From assembly GCF_015627175.1 (NCBI RefSeq), contig NZ_VTDQ01000013.1, positions 1-60,625 on the forward strand: a stretch of 60,625 nt of DNA. Direction: 5' to 3'. Shown here piece after piece: positions 31,539 to 41,363 of the stretch; positions within the stretch are counted from its first letter, which is position 1, and each line of letters starts with the position of its first letter. This DNA is from Acinetobacter pollinis (lineage in GTDB: Bacteria > Pseudomonadota > Gammaproteobacteria > Pseudomonadales > Moraxellaceae). The notes under the pieces were generated by a model. That model was not told the DNA's origin, did no database searches, and saw only the letters and a list, made by a program, of their open reading frames with translations. Position numbers and translations under genes: made by a program.

Positions 31539-31566
31539 TTTATTAAAAAATAGCCATTGATATAAT
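31539..31566 (+). promoter_or_regulatory. Candidate mqo promoter
   Basis: TATAAT at 31561-31566 has a weak TTTATT box 16 bases upstream. It would leave a leader of about 130 bases with a small hairpin (GGTAAA...TTTACC near 31604-31621). The rest of the gap before mqo shows nothing else. Confidence 0.4.
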
Positions 31567-31702
31567 ACTAAAGTATTGCTTGAGTCGTATCTCTCACTGT
31601 GATGGTAAATGGATATTTTACCGTGCCAATCTGCAAAATCTCCAACCTTCTTCTGAGTACTTACACTCATCTATGGACAGTTATTCATTTTAGGGAACTT
31701 AC

Positions 31703-33325
31703 ATGAAGAAATTCATGAAATATCTTCTCATACTCATTATTGTATTGGGAATTTTATTCGTTTTATTTTTATTCCGACCAATTAGTTCAAAAGCCATTGA
31801 AGTAGATGCAAAAGAGCCTACTGTTGATGTCGTCCTTATTGGCGGTGGAATCATGAGCGCCACATTGGGTACTTACTTAAACGAACTACAGCCGAATTGG
31901 AATATTCGCATGTTTGAACGTTTAGATCATGTCGCTCAAGAAAGTTCAAATGGCTTTAACAATGCTGGAACTGGACACTCAGGCTTTATGGAAATGAATT
32001 ATACCGAAGAAAAAGACGGTAAAATGGACATTTCAAAAGCTGTTAATGTGGCAAATCAGTTTGAAATTTCAAAGCAATTTTGGGCATATCAAGTTAATAA
32101 CCAAGTTTTGGGTCAACCGAATACTTTCATTAATCCTGTACCACATCATGCATTCGTTTGGGGCGACAATGTCGACTTCTTAGAAAAGCGTTATGCAGCA
32201 ATGATTAAAAACCCATTGTTTAAGGGTATGGAATTTACAGAAGACCCTGAAGTTATTAAGAAATGGGCACCTTTGGCCATGGAAGGACGTGATCCAAAGC
32301 AAAAAGTTGCTGCGACACGTATGGAAATTGGTTCTGATGTGAACTATGGTTCGATTACTACACAGCTCATTAATCATTTAGAAAAATCACCAAACTTTAA
32401 GCTTGCACTCTCTACAGAAGTTACAAATCTGAGTCAGAATGCAGATAAGACATGGTCTATCGAGTCTAAAAACTTGAAAACTGGTGAAATTAGCCGAATT
32501 AAAGCAAAATTTGTCTTTATTGGTGCAGGTGGCGCAGCCATTAAAATGCTTCAAAAAACAGGCTTACCTGAAGCAGAACAATATGCAGGCTTCCCTGTGG
32601 GTGGTGAGTTCTTAATTACAGATAATCCAAAAGTTGCATCTGAACATACAGCCAAACTGTATGGTCGTGCAGATCTTGGTGCACCTCCTATGTCTGTACC
32701 TCATATTGATACGCGCTACATCGATGGCAAAAAGTATGTTCTTTTCGGACCATTTGCAACGTATTCAAATAAATTCTTAAAAAATGGTTCTCAGCTAGAT
32801 TTATTGGCTTCGACAAATCGCTACAACGTTCTACCAATGACAAACATTGGATTACAAAATCTTGATCTTGTTCGTTACCTTATTAGCCAAGTACTTATGT
32901 CTGACGAAGACCGTTTTAATGAATTGAAAAAGTACTATCCAAATGCAGATCCAAAAGACTGGCATTTAAGCCAAGGTGGCCAACGTGTTCAGATTATTAA
33001 GAAAGAACCTGGTAAACCTGCAAAACTTCAGTTTGGTACAGAAATCTTTGCTTCTCCTGATAAATCTGTAACAGCGTTGCTTGGTGCTTCTCCAGGTGCT
33101 TCAACATCTCCATATATTATGTTAAGCCTACTTGAGAAAGCATTCCCTGAACAAACCAAAGGTGAGTGGAATCCTAAGCTTCATGAAATTATTCGTTCTT
33201 ATGGACAAAAGTTACCTGAAGATGCGCAACTACTCGATCAAACACGTCACTATACGAGCCAGACACTTGGTTTAAACTATGTGACACCTGCGGATTTATT
33301 CACAGCACCAACACAAAGTAAATAA
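31703..33325 (+). CDS. mqo: Malate:quinone oxidoreductase
   Basis: An FAD-dependent enzyme of 540 residues that oxidises malate to oxaloacetate and passes electrons to the quinone pool. The FAD-binding motif [10 protein letters not shown] is at 47-56. Further family blocks include [16 protein letters not shown] near residue 92 and [15 protein letters not shown] near 460. Residues 6-25 form a hydrophobic helix that anchors the protein; many Mqo proteins are only peripheral. GGGAAC lies just before the ATG. It is monocistronic with a strong terminator. Confidence 0.95.
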   Translation: MKKFMKYLLILIIVLGILFVLFLFRPISSKAIEVDAKEPTVDVVLIGGGIMSATLGTYLNELQPNWNIRMFERLDHVAQESSNGFNNAGTGHSGFMEMNYTEEKDGKMDISKAVNVANQFEISKQFWAYQVNNQVLGQPNTFINPVPHHAFVWGDNVDFLEKRYAAMIKNPLFKGMEFTEDPEVIKKWAPLAMEGRDPKQKVAATRMEIGSDVNYGSITTQLINHLEKSPNFKLALSTEVTNLSQNADKTWSIESKNLKTGEISRIKAKFVFIGAGGAAIKMLQKTGLPEAEQYAGFPVGGEFLITDNPKVASEHTAKLYGRADLGAPPMSVPHIDTRYIDGKKYVLFGPFATYSNKFLKNGSQLDLLASTNRYNVLPMTNIGLQNLDLVRYLISQVLMSDEDRFNELKKYYPNADPKDWHLSQGGQRVQIIKKEPGKPAKLQFGTEIFASPDKSVTALLGASPGASTSPYIMLSLLEKAFPEQTKGEWNPKLHEIIRSYGQKLPEDAQLLDQTRHYTSQTLGLNYVTPADLFTAPTQSK

Positions 33326-33340
33326 CGTTGTATTCACACA

Positions 33341-33370
33341 AAAGGGATGAAATTAATTTCATCCCTTTTT
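33341..33370 (+). terminator. Terminator of mqo
   Basis: A 28-bp perfect palindrome (33341-33368, AAAGGGATGAAATT and its complement) is followed by Ts. It lies 16 bases past the mqo stop. Confidence 0.9.
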
Positions 33371-33403
33371 ATACTAATAAACTCCCACAATATTAATAAC
33401 AGC

Positions 33404-33844
33404 ATGAATACTTCTCCCCTCCAATGGTTATCCAAACTAAATTTTCTTTTAATTTTTCTAATGCTGATCCATGCAGCGTACATTGCTATTATTGGTGGGG
33501 CTGTAAAGTTCTTTCTCTTTAGCCTAATTGCTTTATTTATCCTGTTAGGCTCCAAGTTTACGCATGTGGTGTATAAACTCTTATTCGGTATCATTACGCT
33601 CATATCAGCCGTCTATTGGCTCATATACAAACATGATTCCGTTTTGCCACTTGGGCTCATTATTGCTTATGTAATAGGATTCTTTTTCTTCAGTAGTCAT
33701 TATAAAACAAAGCTAAGAACCATCGCATTTTTTGTACTCTTTATTATTGTGGGTATATATCAATTCTCGTATTTTCAAAATTTAAAATCGCACTATGCTC
33801 AGTACAAAACCAATGAAACATGGCAGAAATATGGCGCATTATGA
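33404..33844 (+). CDS. Small integral membrane protein of unknown function
   Basis: A 146-residue protein with four or five predicted membrane helices separated by short loops, and a soluble C-terminal tail of about 25 residues. The frame is open from 33347, but that start is inside the mqo terminator, so I use the ATG at 33404. The ribosome site is weak. No family is recognised. Confidence 0.6.
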   Translation: MNTSPLQWLSKLNFLLIFLMLIHAAYIAIIGGAVKFFLFSLIALFILLGSKFTHVVYKLLFGIITLISAVYWLIYKHDSVLPLGLIIAYVIGFFFFSSHYKTKLRTIAFFVLFIIVGIYQFSYFQNLKSHYAQYKTNETWQKYGAL

Positions 33845-33973
33845 ATGATTTTCATCCTAAAGATGAATAGGTTTCATTTTCTATTTTTTTGAATAAGATT
33901 ATCAAAAACTTCATTAACTTCGTATAAAAGTTTTCAGTATACTGCCTCTATTCGTACAAAATAGATGTGTATT

Positions 33974-34855
33974 ATGAAAATTTTAGATGGCGGTGTTGGC
34001 CGAGAACTTGCACGGCGTGGGGCACCGTTTAAACAACCAGAATGGTCTGCTTTAGCACTTTGGGAAGCGCCCACTACTGTCAAAGATGTACATTTAGATT
34101 TCATCTACTCAGGTTCAGAAGTAATTACTGTAAATAACTATGCAGTTGTCCCATTTCATATTGGCGAAGAAAAATTTCATCAAGAAGGTCGCCAACTTAT
34201 ACAAGTTGCTATTGATCAAGCCAAAGCAGCTGTACAAGAAAGTAAGAAAGAGGTTCAAATTGCAGGTTGCCTACCACCTCTTTTCGGATCATATCGTGCA
34301 GACTTATTTCAAGAAGATCATGTCAACGAGATTGCAATACCAATTATTGAAACGCTTGCACCTCATGTAGATTTTTGGCTAGCCGAAACTCAATCTTGCC
34401 TGAAAGAAGTTGAACTTGTACACGCACTACTACCAAAAGATAATAAACCTTATTGGGTGTCATTTACCCTACAAGACGATATTTCATTGGAGAACGCTCA
34501 CCTACGCTCTGGCGAAAATCTAGAGCAAACAGCGGCATTATTAAAGCGTATTGGTGCAGATGCCGTTCTATTCAATTGTTGCCAACCTGAAGTAATTCTC
34601 AAAGCAATTCAAGAGATACGATATTTATTACCAGAAATTCAAATTGGGGCTTATGCAAATGCCTTTCCACCACAAGATGAAAATGCAACAGCAAACGATG
34701 GACTCGATGAAATTCGTCAAGATTTAAGTCCTGAAGCTTACTTACATTTTGCACAAGAATGGAAAGATGCTGGCGCAACTCTCATCGGTGGCTGTTGTGG
34801 TATTACACCTCAGCATATACAACGCCTTTCTGCGTACTTTAAAGGGTCTGTGTAA
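33974..34855 (+). CDS. Homocysteine S-methyltransferase-family protein
   Basis: A zinc-dependent methyltransferase of 293 residues of the MmuM/BHMT family, which moves a methyl group from S-methylmethionine or a similar donor to homocysteine. Zinc ligands are seen in FNCCQPE and GGCCGITPQHI. The N-terminal ILDGGVGRELARRG is typical. It shares only the core motifs with E. coli MmuM, so the methyl donor is uncertain. Another ATG three codons upstream is possible. The next gene, an APC permease, starts at the base after its stop codon, so the two are one operon. Confidence 0.87.
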   Translation: MKILDGGVGRELARRGAPFKQPEWSALALWEAPTTVKDVHLDFIYSGSEVITVNNYAVVPFHIGEEKFHQEGRQLIQVAIDQAKAAVQESKKEVQIAGCLPPLFGSYRADLFQEDHVNEIAIPIIETLAPHVDFWLAETQSCLKEVELVHALLPKDNKPYWVSFTLQDDISLENAHLRSGENLEQTAALLKRIGADAVLFNCCQPEVILKAIQEIRYLLPEIQIGAYANAFPPQDENATANDGLDEIRQDLSPEAYLHFAQEWKDAGATLIGGCCGITPQHIQRLSAYFKGSV

Positions 34856-36181
34856 ATGTCGTCTCAGAAAATTGGACTATTTTCGCTGACAGCACTCGTA
34901 TTTAGCTCGATGGTTGGTTCTGGTGTATTTAGTTTACCTCAAAATATGGCGGCTGTTTCTAACGGAGCAGCACTCATAATTGCTTGGCTTATTACAGGCG
35001 TAGGAATTTTATTCTTAGCATTTGCACTTTTATTCTTATCTCGACAGTATCCAGAGTTAGATGGCGGAATCTATAACTATGCGCGTGCAGGCTTTGGAGA
35101 GCTTATCGGCTTTTGCTCTGCTTGGGGTTACTGGCTATGTACGACGATTGGTATTGTTGGATATGTTGTTATTGTTTTCGCATCATTAGGAATGTTCGTA
35201 GATACCAAAGAGCATGTCATTTTTGGTGATGGCAATACCCTTTACGCCATGATCGGCTCGTCTATTTTTGTTTGGCTTGTACACTGGTTAGTTAGTCGAG
35301 GAATTAAAGAGGCTGCAATTGTGAACTTAGTTGCAACCATTGGGAAAACTGTTCCCATGGTTGTATTTATTCTATGTACATTCTTTGCATTTAAACTCGA
35401 TCTGTTTAAATTTAACTTTCACGACGTTTCCTTACAAGTACCTATTTGGCAACAAGTCAAAGATTTAATGCTTATTACCTTGTGGGTCTTTACAGGGATT
35501 GAGGGAGCTGTTGTTTTATCCTCACGCGCAAAGAATAGAAATGACATTGGTAAAGCAACAGTCTTTGGTGTATTAACTGCGCTCGCTTTTTACATTATGG
35601 TGACCGTCCTCTCCTACGGATTATCTACACGTGCAGAAATTGCAGGTATGCAAAATCCTTCAATGGCAACCATCTTGTCTCACTACATTGGTTTTTCAGG
35701 TACAGTGATTATTACGGTTGGTTTAATTATTTCTGTTGCTTCTTCTTATTTAAGTTGGACACTTTTTGCGACAGAAATTCCTTTTCTGGCTGCTAAAAAT
35801 GGGGCTTTTCCGAAGAAGTTTCTAGAAACCAACGAAAATAATGTTCCAAGTGCATCTCTTTGGTTAACCTCAATCGTGGTTCAGCTTTGTCTTATTGCTG
35901 TGTATTTCTTCAATAAAAACTATACTCAGCTTTTACTCATTTCATCAGTCATGATTTTACTGCCATATTTCTTGGTTTCTGCATTTTACTTAAAAGAGTC
36001 AATCCGAAATAAACGTCAGAAGCACATTCTAATCGCCGGTGTTGCAACAATATATGCACTATGGCTTCTCTATGCTGCTGGTGTTTCACTTCTACTTCTA
36101 TCAGTTGCTCTTTATGCAGTAGGTTTAGTCATATTCTTATACAGCTACATGCAACATAAAAAGCAGCTTCAAAAAACCTAA
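34856..36181 (+). CDS. APC-superfamily amino acid permease/antiporter
   Basis: A 441-residue transporter with about twelve membrane helices. SSMVGSGVFSLPQNM in the first helix is the unwound substrate-binding motif of the basic amino acid/polyamine antiporter group (ArcD/AdiC-like). The gene follows the methyltransferase with no gap, which suggests it moves that enzyme's substrate or product, for instance S-methylmethionine or methionine, though its closest relatives carry arginine and ornithine. It ends at a bidirectional terminator. Confidence 0.87.
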   Translation: MSSQKIGLFSLTALVFSSMVGSGVFSLPQNMAAVSNGAALIIAWLITGVGILFLAFALLFLSRQYPELDGGIYNYARAGFGELIGFCSAWGYWLCTTIGIVGYVVIVFASLGMFVDTKEHVIFGDGNTLYAMIGSSIFVWLVHWLVSRGIKEAAIVNLVATIGKTVPMVVFILCTFFAFKLDLFKFNFHDVSLQVPIWQQVKDLMLITLWVFTGIEGAVVLSSRAKNRNDIGKATVFGVLTALAFYIMVTVLSYGLSTRAEIAGMQNPSMATILSHYIGFSGTVIITVGLIISVASSYLSWTLFATEIPFLAAKNGAFPKKFLETNENNVPSASLWLTSIVVQLCLIAVYFFNKNYTQLLLISSVMILLPYFLVSAFYLKESIRNKRQKHILIAGVATIYALWLLYAAGVSLLLLSVALYAVGLVIFLYSYMQHKKQLQKT

Positions 36182-36192
36182 AAATAGACATA

Positions 36193-36221
36193 AAAAAACG
36201 GTTCATAATGAACCGTTTTTT
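36193..36221. terminator. Bidirectional terminator between permease and gltP
   Basis: AAAAAACGGTTC and its exact complement flank ATAAT. Runs of As and Ts on the two sides allow termination in both directions. Confidence 0.92.
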
Positions 36222-36233
36222 TTAATATGAAAA

Positions 36234-37520
36234 TTATTTAAGTGAAAGCTCATATGCTTTCGCTTTTTCCACATCAAATTGTTTTTCCCATTTACTAATA
36301 ACAAGTACTGCCAAGGCATTACCAATTACGTTCAATGCAGTACGTGCCATATCTAAGATACGGTCAACACCTGCAATAAATGCAAGACCTTCTAAAGGAA
36401 TACCGACAGAGCCTAACGTTGCAAGTAACACAACAAATGATACTCCTGGAACACCCGCAATACCCTTAGACGTTACCATAAGCGTTAAGACAAGGACAAT
36501 CTCTTGAGTTAACGACAAATCGATACCATAAAGCTGAGCAATAAAGATTGCTGCGATACTTTGGTAAAGTGTAGAACCGTCTAAGTTAAATGAATATCCT
36601 GTTGGTACAACAAAGCTAGAAATTGCTTTTGGTGCGCCATATGCTTCCATTTTTTGCATAATACGTGGTAGAACTGTTTCAGAACTAGCCGTAGAGAACG
36701 CTAAAATTAATTCATCTTTTAAGATTTTAATAATAGTAAAGATATTTAAGTTGCAGAATTTAGCAACTAAACCTAGAACACCTAGACCAAAAATAAAGAT
36801 TGCGGCATAAACTAGCCCAACAAGTTTTGCTAAAGGCACTAATGATGAGAAACCAAAACTTGCAACAGTGACAGCAATAAGTGCAAATACACCTACAGGT
36901 GCATACATCATTACAATATGAGTTACACGGAACATTGCCTCTGAAACAGACTTCATGACATCAAGTAATGGTTGCTTTGTTTCATTTGGAAGCGCAGCCA
37001 AGCCTGTACCAAAAAGTACTGAGAAAAAGATAATTGGCAGCATCTGTGCTGTTGCCATTGCATTGAAAATATTCGATGGAATCAAAGACAATAATGTCTG
37101 CATAAAACCATGTGAGCCAGATTGAATTTGCTCAGTTGTATGCTCATATTGAGAAATATCAACTTTATGTAAAAGAGACATATCTACACCAGCACCAGGC
37201 TGGAATGTATTTGCTAAGAATATTCCTAAAATAATTGCAACAGTTGTAATTACTTCGAAATAAATAATTGTTTTTAATCCAAGTGTTCCCAGTTTCTTAG
37301 AATCACCTACACCAGCAATTCCTAAAATAAGTGTAGAAATTACAATTGGAACAACAATCATTTTAATCAGACTAATAAAGATCTGACCTGCAGGTTTCAA
37401 GAAATTAGTAACTGCATAATCTCTAACTTCAGGTTGATTATGTAGAATCGCCCCTACAATAACCCCTAAAACAAGGGCGATTAAGATTTGCCACGCCAGA
37501 CTAATCTTCACTTTTTTCAT
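36234..37520 (-). CDS. gltP: Glutamate/aspartate:proton symporter
   Basis: A DAACS-family carrier of 428 residues very close to E. coli GltP over its full length, including STASSETVLPR, FVVPTGYSFNLDGST and GIAGVPGVSFVVLLAT near the transport site. It imports glutamate and aspartate. It is monocistronic; TTAGTT and TTATAA 17 bases apart in the upstream gap (about 37615-37650) form a possible promoter. Confidence 0.95.
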   Translation of the reverse strand: MKKVKISLAWQILIALVLGVIVGAILHNQPEVRDYAVTNFLKPAGQIFISLIKMIVVPIVISTLILGIAGVGDSKKLGTLGLKTIIYFEVITTVAIILGIFLANTFQPGAGVDMSLLHKVDISQYEHTTEQIQSGSHGFMQTLLSLIPSNIFNAMATAQMLPIIFFSVLFGTGLAALPNETKQPLLDVMKSVSEAMFRVTHIVMMYAPVGVFALIAVTVASFGFSSLVPLAKLVGLVYAAIFIFGLGVLGLVAKFCNLNIFTIIKILKDELILAFSTASSETVLPRIMQKMEAYGAPKAISSFVVPTGYSFNLDGSTLYQSIAAIFIAQLYGIDLSLTQEIVLVLTLMVTSKGIAGVPGVSFVVLLATLGSVGIPLEGLAFIAGVDRILDMARTALNVIGNALAVLVISKWEKQFDVEKAKAYELSLK

Positions 37521-37920
37521 AGGCCAAAAACCCTACTCAGTCCCATCATGTGCAATCAATATTGACATTACAACCGCGGGAAGTGGAAAGATAAAAGCAA
37601 AAACTCATGTGTTGAGTCTTTATAATGCTCTGCTAAAAACTGAACTAATGTACTAATGGGCTATGTAAGCGTCAACATAAAATTACATATGATACCAGTT
37701 AAATAATGTATCATTTTTTATTTTCTTTAATTATCAAATGCTTACATATATCCCAATTTTCCTTATCAGTTTATATCTACTCTAATATTTTACGAAATAA
37801 TAAAAAAATCAATTATACTAAAGTCTTGTTTTTCGGAAAAATTTATAATTTTATGATATGAATCAAATAACAAAAATCTATAATTCAACTGGTTTTATAA
37901 ATACAATATTTCTTTTGTAC
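37521..37920. other. AT-rich gap between gltP and pgm
   Basis: About 400 bases of very AT-rich DNA separate the divergent gltP and pgm starts. Apart from the promoter boxes described with those genes I see no open frame, hairpin or repeat of note. Confidence 0.5.
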
Positions 37921-37948
37921 TTACAATTACACAAATGCTCGTTATAAT
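37921..37948 (+). promoter_or_regulatory. Promoter of pgm
   Basis: TTACAA (37921-37926) and TATAAT (37943-37948) are 16 bases apart, and the second box ends 35 bases before the pgm start. Confidence 0.6.
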
Positions 37949-37983
37949 CATTTTTTCATAAACATCAAAAAATACTGAGCTCT

Positions 37984-39354
37984 ATGACAACACTAACTTG
38001 CTTTAAAGCCTACGATATTCGTGGCAAATTAGAAACTGAACTCAATGAAGATATCTCCTATAAAGTTGGACGTGCCTATGGGCAAATTTATAAACCAAAA
38101 ACGATTGTTGTAGGTTGCGACGTTCGCTTAAGTAGTCAAAGTTTGAAAGAAGCACTTATTCGTGGTCTCAATGATTCAGGTGTAAATGTACTCGATCTTG
38201 GCATGACAGGCACAGAAGAAGTATATTTCGGTGCTTTCCATTTAGATGTACAAGGTGGTATTGAAATTACAGCAAGCCACAACCCGATGGACTACAATGG
38301 TATTAAACTGGTTCGTGAAAATGCGCGACCAATTAGTGCAGACACTGGTTTAAAAGATATTCAAAAACTCGCTGAAGAAAACAATTTTGAAGAGGTTGCT
38401 CAAAAGGGTACGACAGAGTCATACAACATTTTACCTGAGTTTGTAGAACACCTTTTAACTTATATCGAACCTGAAAAAATTCGCCCATTAAAGCTTGTAG
38501 TAAATGCAGGAAATGGTGCAGCAGGTCATGTTATTGATGCTTTAGAAGAAAAATTTAAAGCCATGAATATTCCTGTTGAGTTTATTAAAATTCATCATGA
38601 AGCAGATGGTAATTTTCCAAATGGTATTCCTAACCCATTACTCGTCGAAAATCGTGCAAGTACTTCAGAAGCTGTTTTAAAACATGAAGCAGACATGGGA
38701 ATTGCATGGGATGGTGACTTCGACCGTTGCTTCCTTTTTGATGAAAAAGGAGAGTTTATTGAAGGTTATTACATCGTTGGCTTACTTGCACAAGCATTTT
38801 TAATCCAAAAGCCTGGTGAAAAAATTGTGCACGATCCTCGTCTCATCTGGAATACACTAGATATTGTTGAAAAATATAATGGTATTGCTGTTCAATCTAA
38901 ATCAGGTCATGCATTTATTAAACAAGTAATGCGTGAAGAAAATGCCATTTACGGCGGTGAGATGAGCGCGCATCACTATTTCCGTGATTTCTCATACTGC
39001 GACAGTGGCATGATTCCATGGTTACTTGTTACTTCACTACTTTCTGAAACGCAGCAAACACTTTCCTCTTTAGTAGAAAAAATGATTGCTAAATTCCCAT
39101 GTAGTGGAGAGATTAACTTTAAAGTTAATAATACAGACACAGTAATTCAACGCATCTTTGATCATTATGCTGTTCAATCACCAACGATTGACAGAACTGA
39201 TGGTGTAAGCTTGGATTTTGGCGCATGGCGTCTAAATATTCGAGCTTCGAATACAGAACCATTACTGCGACTTAATATTGAAATTAATGCAGAAGCAGCG
39301 GGTCGTTCTGTACAATCTTATGTAGATGAAGTGTCAGCAATTATTACACAATAA
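37984..39354 (+). CDS. pgm: Phosphomannomutase/phosphoglucomutase
   Basis: An alpha-D-phosphohexomutase of 456 residues (AlgC/ManB type) that interconverts 6- and 1-phosphates of glucose or mannose. The phosphoserine is S98 in TASHNP, the metal loop is DGDFDR, and the phosphate-binding RASNTEP is near the C-terminus. It provides glucose-1-phosphate for GalU, encoded 6 kb away on the other strand. In A. baumannii capsule loci pgm has the same convergent orientation to gne1/galE. It has its own promoter and a hairpin after the stop. Confidence 0.95.
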   Translation: MTTLTCFKAYDIRGKLETELNEDISYKVGRAYGQIYKPKTIVVGCDVRLSSQSLKEALIRGLNDSGVNVLDLGMTGTEEVYFGAFHLDVQGGIEITASHNPMDYNGIKLVRENARPISADTGLKDIQKLAEENNFEEVAQKGTTESYNILPEFVEHLLTYIEPEKIRPLKLVVNAGNGAAGHVIDALEEKFKAMNIPVEFIKIHHEADGNFPNGIPNPLLVENRASTSEAVLKHEADMGIAWDGDFDRCFLFDEKGEFIEGYYIVGLLAQAFLIQKPGEKIVHDPRLIWNTLDIVEKYNGIAVQSKSGHAFIKQVMREENAIYGGEMSAHHYFRDFSYCDSGMIPWLLVTSLLSETQQTLSSLVEKMIAKFPCSGEINFKVNNTDTVIQRIFDHYAVQSPTIDRTDGVSLDFGAWRLNIRASNTEPLLRLNIEINAEAAGRSVQSYVDEVSAIITQ

Positions 39355-39362
39355 ACAATTTG

Positions 39363-39389
39363 GCTAGCAATAGCTCGACTATTGCTAGC
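39363..39389 (+). terminator. Terminator hairpin of pgm
   Basis: GCTAGCAATAG and its exact complement flank CTCGA. The following TCCTTTGTTT is only a modest T run, and the parS site begins six bases later. Confidence 0.65.
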
Positions 39390-39394
39390 TCCTT

Positions 39395-39410
39395 TGTTTC
39401 ACGTGGAACA
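39395..39410. other. Chromosomal parS (ParB-binding) site
   Basis: TGTTTCACGTGGAACA is the exact reverse complement of the consensus parS TGTTCCACGTGAAACA. ParB loads here and spreads over neighbouring DNA in chromosome segregation. It is intergenic, between the pgm hairpin and the DjlA-like gene. parS sites usually cluster near oriC, so the window is probably origin-proximal. I noticed only this one copy. Confidence 0.92.
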
Positions 39411-39488
39411 TAGGTAATGTATATAGAGTGAAATACGATCCTGCTCTAATCCATTTTTATATTTTTCAATCTTGATCTTACTCACACT

Positions 39489-40337
39489 ATGCTTTGGATT
39501 ATTCTTCTTATTATAGGAATATGCTTTTTAGGCCTCATTTTTCAATTTTGGCTCGTTATTTTATCAACAGTCATTGGGGGCACATTTTGGGGAACTACAG
39601 GAGGAATTATTGGCTTTCTGGTTGGGTGTTTTTTGCAAGCAACTCAAGAAAAAAAGTTTGTCCGTTCACGCCGTCGTCATGACAACTACTATACGCACTC
39701 AAACCAAGTGCCGTATAACATTACTCGATTAAAACCTATTATTGAACTTGTTAGTTATTATACAACATTTCCAGATCAGACATGGTCGACAGATAAAGTA
39801 AGTTATGTCAAAAATGCATTTCAAGCAGAATGCAAAGATGAAACTGACTTACGTTTACTTAAAAATCTACTGAAAGAACGAAGTGTAGATTTATCACAGA
39901 TTCTTAGGGGTGTATTAAGTATTGCCTCTGATTATGAAACACGTATTACCATTTTTAAGATGTGTTGCCAAGGCTTAAACTATAATGATTATAATGATCG
40001 AGATATGGAAAGAATCCTTACAAATTTGGCAATGCACCTGCAACTGCATGCGTTTCACTATCAAACCATTATTAATATGTTTAAGTCTCACTATGAAGAC
40101 AATTCTAACTATAGAAATGAAGAATCGAATACGACGAGCTTATCAGATGCTTACCGAATACTAGATCTATCCGAAACAAATGATCAAAGTGCCGTAATTA
40201 AGGCATATCGCAAAAAAATGATGCAATATCATCCAGACAAGCATCCCAATGCATCAGATCTTGAAAAAGAAAAACTTAATGAAAAAGTCAGCGAAATACA
40301 AAAGGCAAAAGAACGTATTCTTAAGGCTCTTTCATAA
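39489..40337 (+). CDS. DjlA-like membrane-anchored J-domain co-chaperone
   Basis: A 282-residue protein with an N-terminal hydrophobic region of one or two helices including a glycine-rich stretch (about 1-55), a TerB-like helical domain (about 85-200), and a C-terminal J domain (about 215-282) with the DnaK-stimulating HPD in YHPDKHP. This is the DjlA layout. E. coli DjlA affects capsule synthesis through Rcs, and the gene here sits among capsule-precursor genes. The gene is convergent with galE, nine bases apart. No good ribosome site is seen. Confidence 0.85.
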   Translation: MLWIILLIIGICFLGLIFQFWLVILSTVIGGTFWGTTGGIIGFLVGCFLQATQEKKFVRSRRRHDNYYTHSNQVPYNITRLKPIIELVSYYTTFPDQTWSTDKVSYVKNAFQAECKDETDLRLLKNLLKERSVDLSQILRGVLSIASDYETRITIFKMCCQGLNYNDYNDRDMERILTNLAMHLQLHAFHYQTIINMFKSHYEDNSNYRNEESNTTSLSDAYRILDLSETNDQSAVIKAYRKKMMQYHPDKHPNASDLEKEKLNEKVSEIQKAKERILKALS

Positions 40338-40346
40338 ATGAATATA

Positions 40347-41363
40347 TTATTTAAAGCCCATTGGATTTTGTCGTTGCCAGTTCCAACTGTCTTTTAACAT
40401 ATCTTCTAATTGAAATTGGGGTTGCCATTTAAGCTCTCTCATTGCACGTTGATTATCTGCAAAATAAGCAGGTAAATCACCTACTCGGCGTGGTGCATAC
40501 TCAAAAGGTATGTCCAACCGATTTACTTTTTCAAAAGTTTCTTTAATCTCTAATACAGAGTGCCCCTGCCCTGTACCAATATTCCAAGTACGACAGCCAT
40601 TTGTTTTTAGACGGTTATCTAAAGCATGCAGATGTGCAGTTGCTAGATCGACCACATGAATATAATCGCGAACACATGTGCCATCGGGAGTGTTATAGTC
40701 ATTACCATATATAGATAACTTTTCTCTTTTCCCTATAGCAACCTGAGTAAGATGAGGAATTAAGTTATAGGGCTTTCCTCGTGGATCTTCACCAATTTGC
40801 CCACTTTGATGTGCACCAATCGGATTGAAATAGCGCAATAGAGCGATAGACCAACGCTGATCTGCTAATGCTAATTTTTCTAGCATCTGCTCAGTCATCA
40901 ATTTTGTAAATGCATAATTATTATACGGCGTATTGGCAGGCATATTTTCACGGTATGGCGATCTATTATTTTCTCCATACACAGTCGCAGACGAACTAAA
41001 TACAATATTAAATACATTGGCCTGTTCCATTGCTTTAAATAGGCTAATGCTTCCTGCAATATTATGTTCAAAATACGAAAGTGGAAATCTTTGACTCTCT
41101 CCCACTGCTTTTAAGCCTGCAAAATGAATAACAGCATCAATTGAATGATCTTTGAATATTTGTCTAAGCTTTTGATCATTACGGATATCGCACTCAATAA
41201 ATATTAATGATTTTTGAGCGAGTTTTTCTACACGTTTTAGTGGTTCTAAACAACTATTCGATAAATTATCAATAACGATTACATCATGACAAGATTCTAA
41301 AAGGGCAAGACACATATGTGAACCTATGAAACCAGCCCCTCCAGTCACTAATACATTAGACAC
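40347..41363 (-). CDS. galE: UDP-glucose 4-epimerase
   Basis: An extended short-chain dehydrogenase of 338 residues converting UDP-glucose to UDP-galactose, possibly also the N-acetyl forms (the A. baumannii equivalent is called gne1). The NAD motif GGAGFIGSH is at 8-16, and the catalytic set is Ser in SSSATVYG and YAFTK. Its start overlaps the end of pgi by eight bases, as the last gene of the galU-ugd-pgi-galE operon. Confidence 0.94.
   Translation of the reverse strand: MSNVLVTGGAGFIGSHMCLALLESCHDVIVIDNLSNSCLEPLKRVEKLAQKSLIFIECDIRNDQKLRQIFKDHSIDAVIHFAGLKAVGESQRFPLSYFEHNIAGSISLFKAMEQANVFNIVFSSSATVYGENNRSPYRENMPANTPYNNYAFTKLMTEQMLEKLALADQRWSIALLRYFNPIGAHQSGQIGEDPRGKPYNLIPHLTQVAIGKREKLSIYGNDYNTPDGTCVRDYIHVVDLATAHLHALDNRLKTNGCRTWNIGTGQGHSVLEIKETFEKVNRLDIPFEYAPRRVGDLPAYFADNQRAMRELKWQPQFQLEDMLKDSWNWQRQNPMGFK

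Noticed and set aside
33334..33603. Minus-strand open frame across the mqo terminator
   Set aside because: It runs through the terminator palindrome and overlaps the membrane protein gene; no signal supports it.
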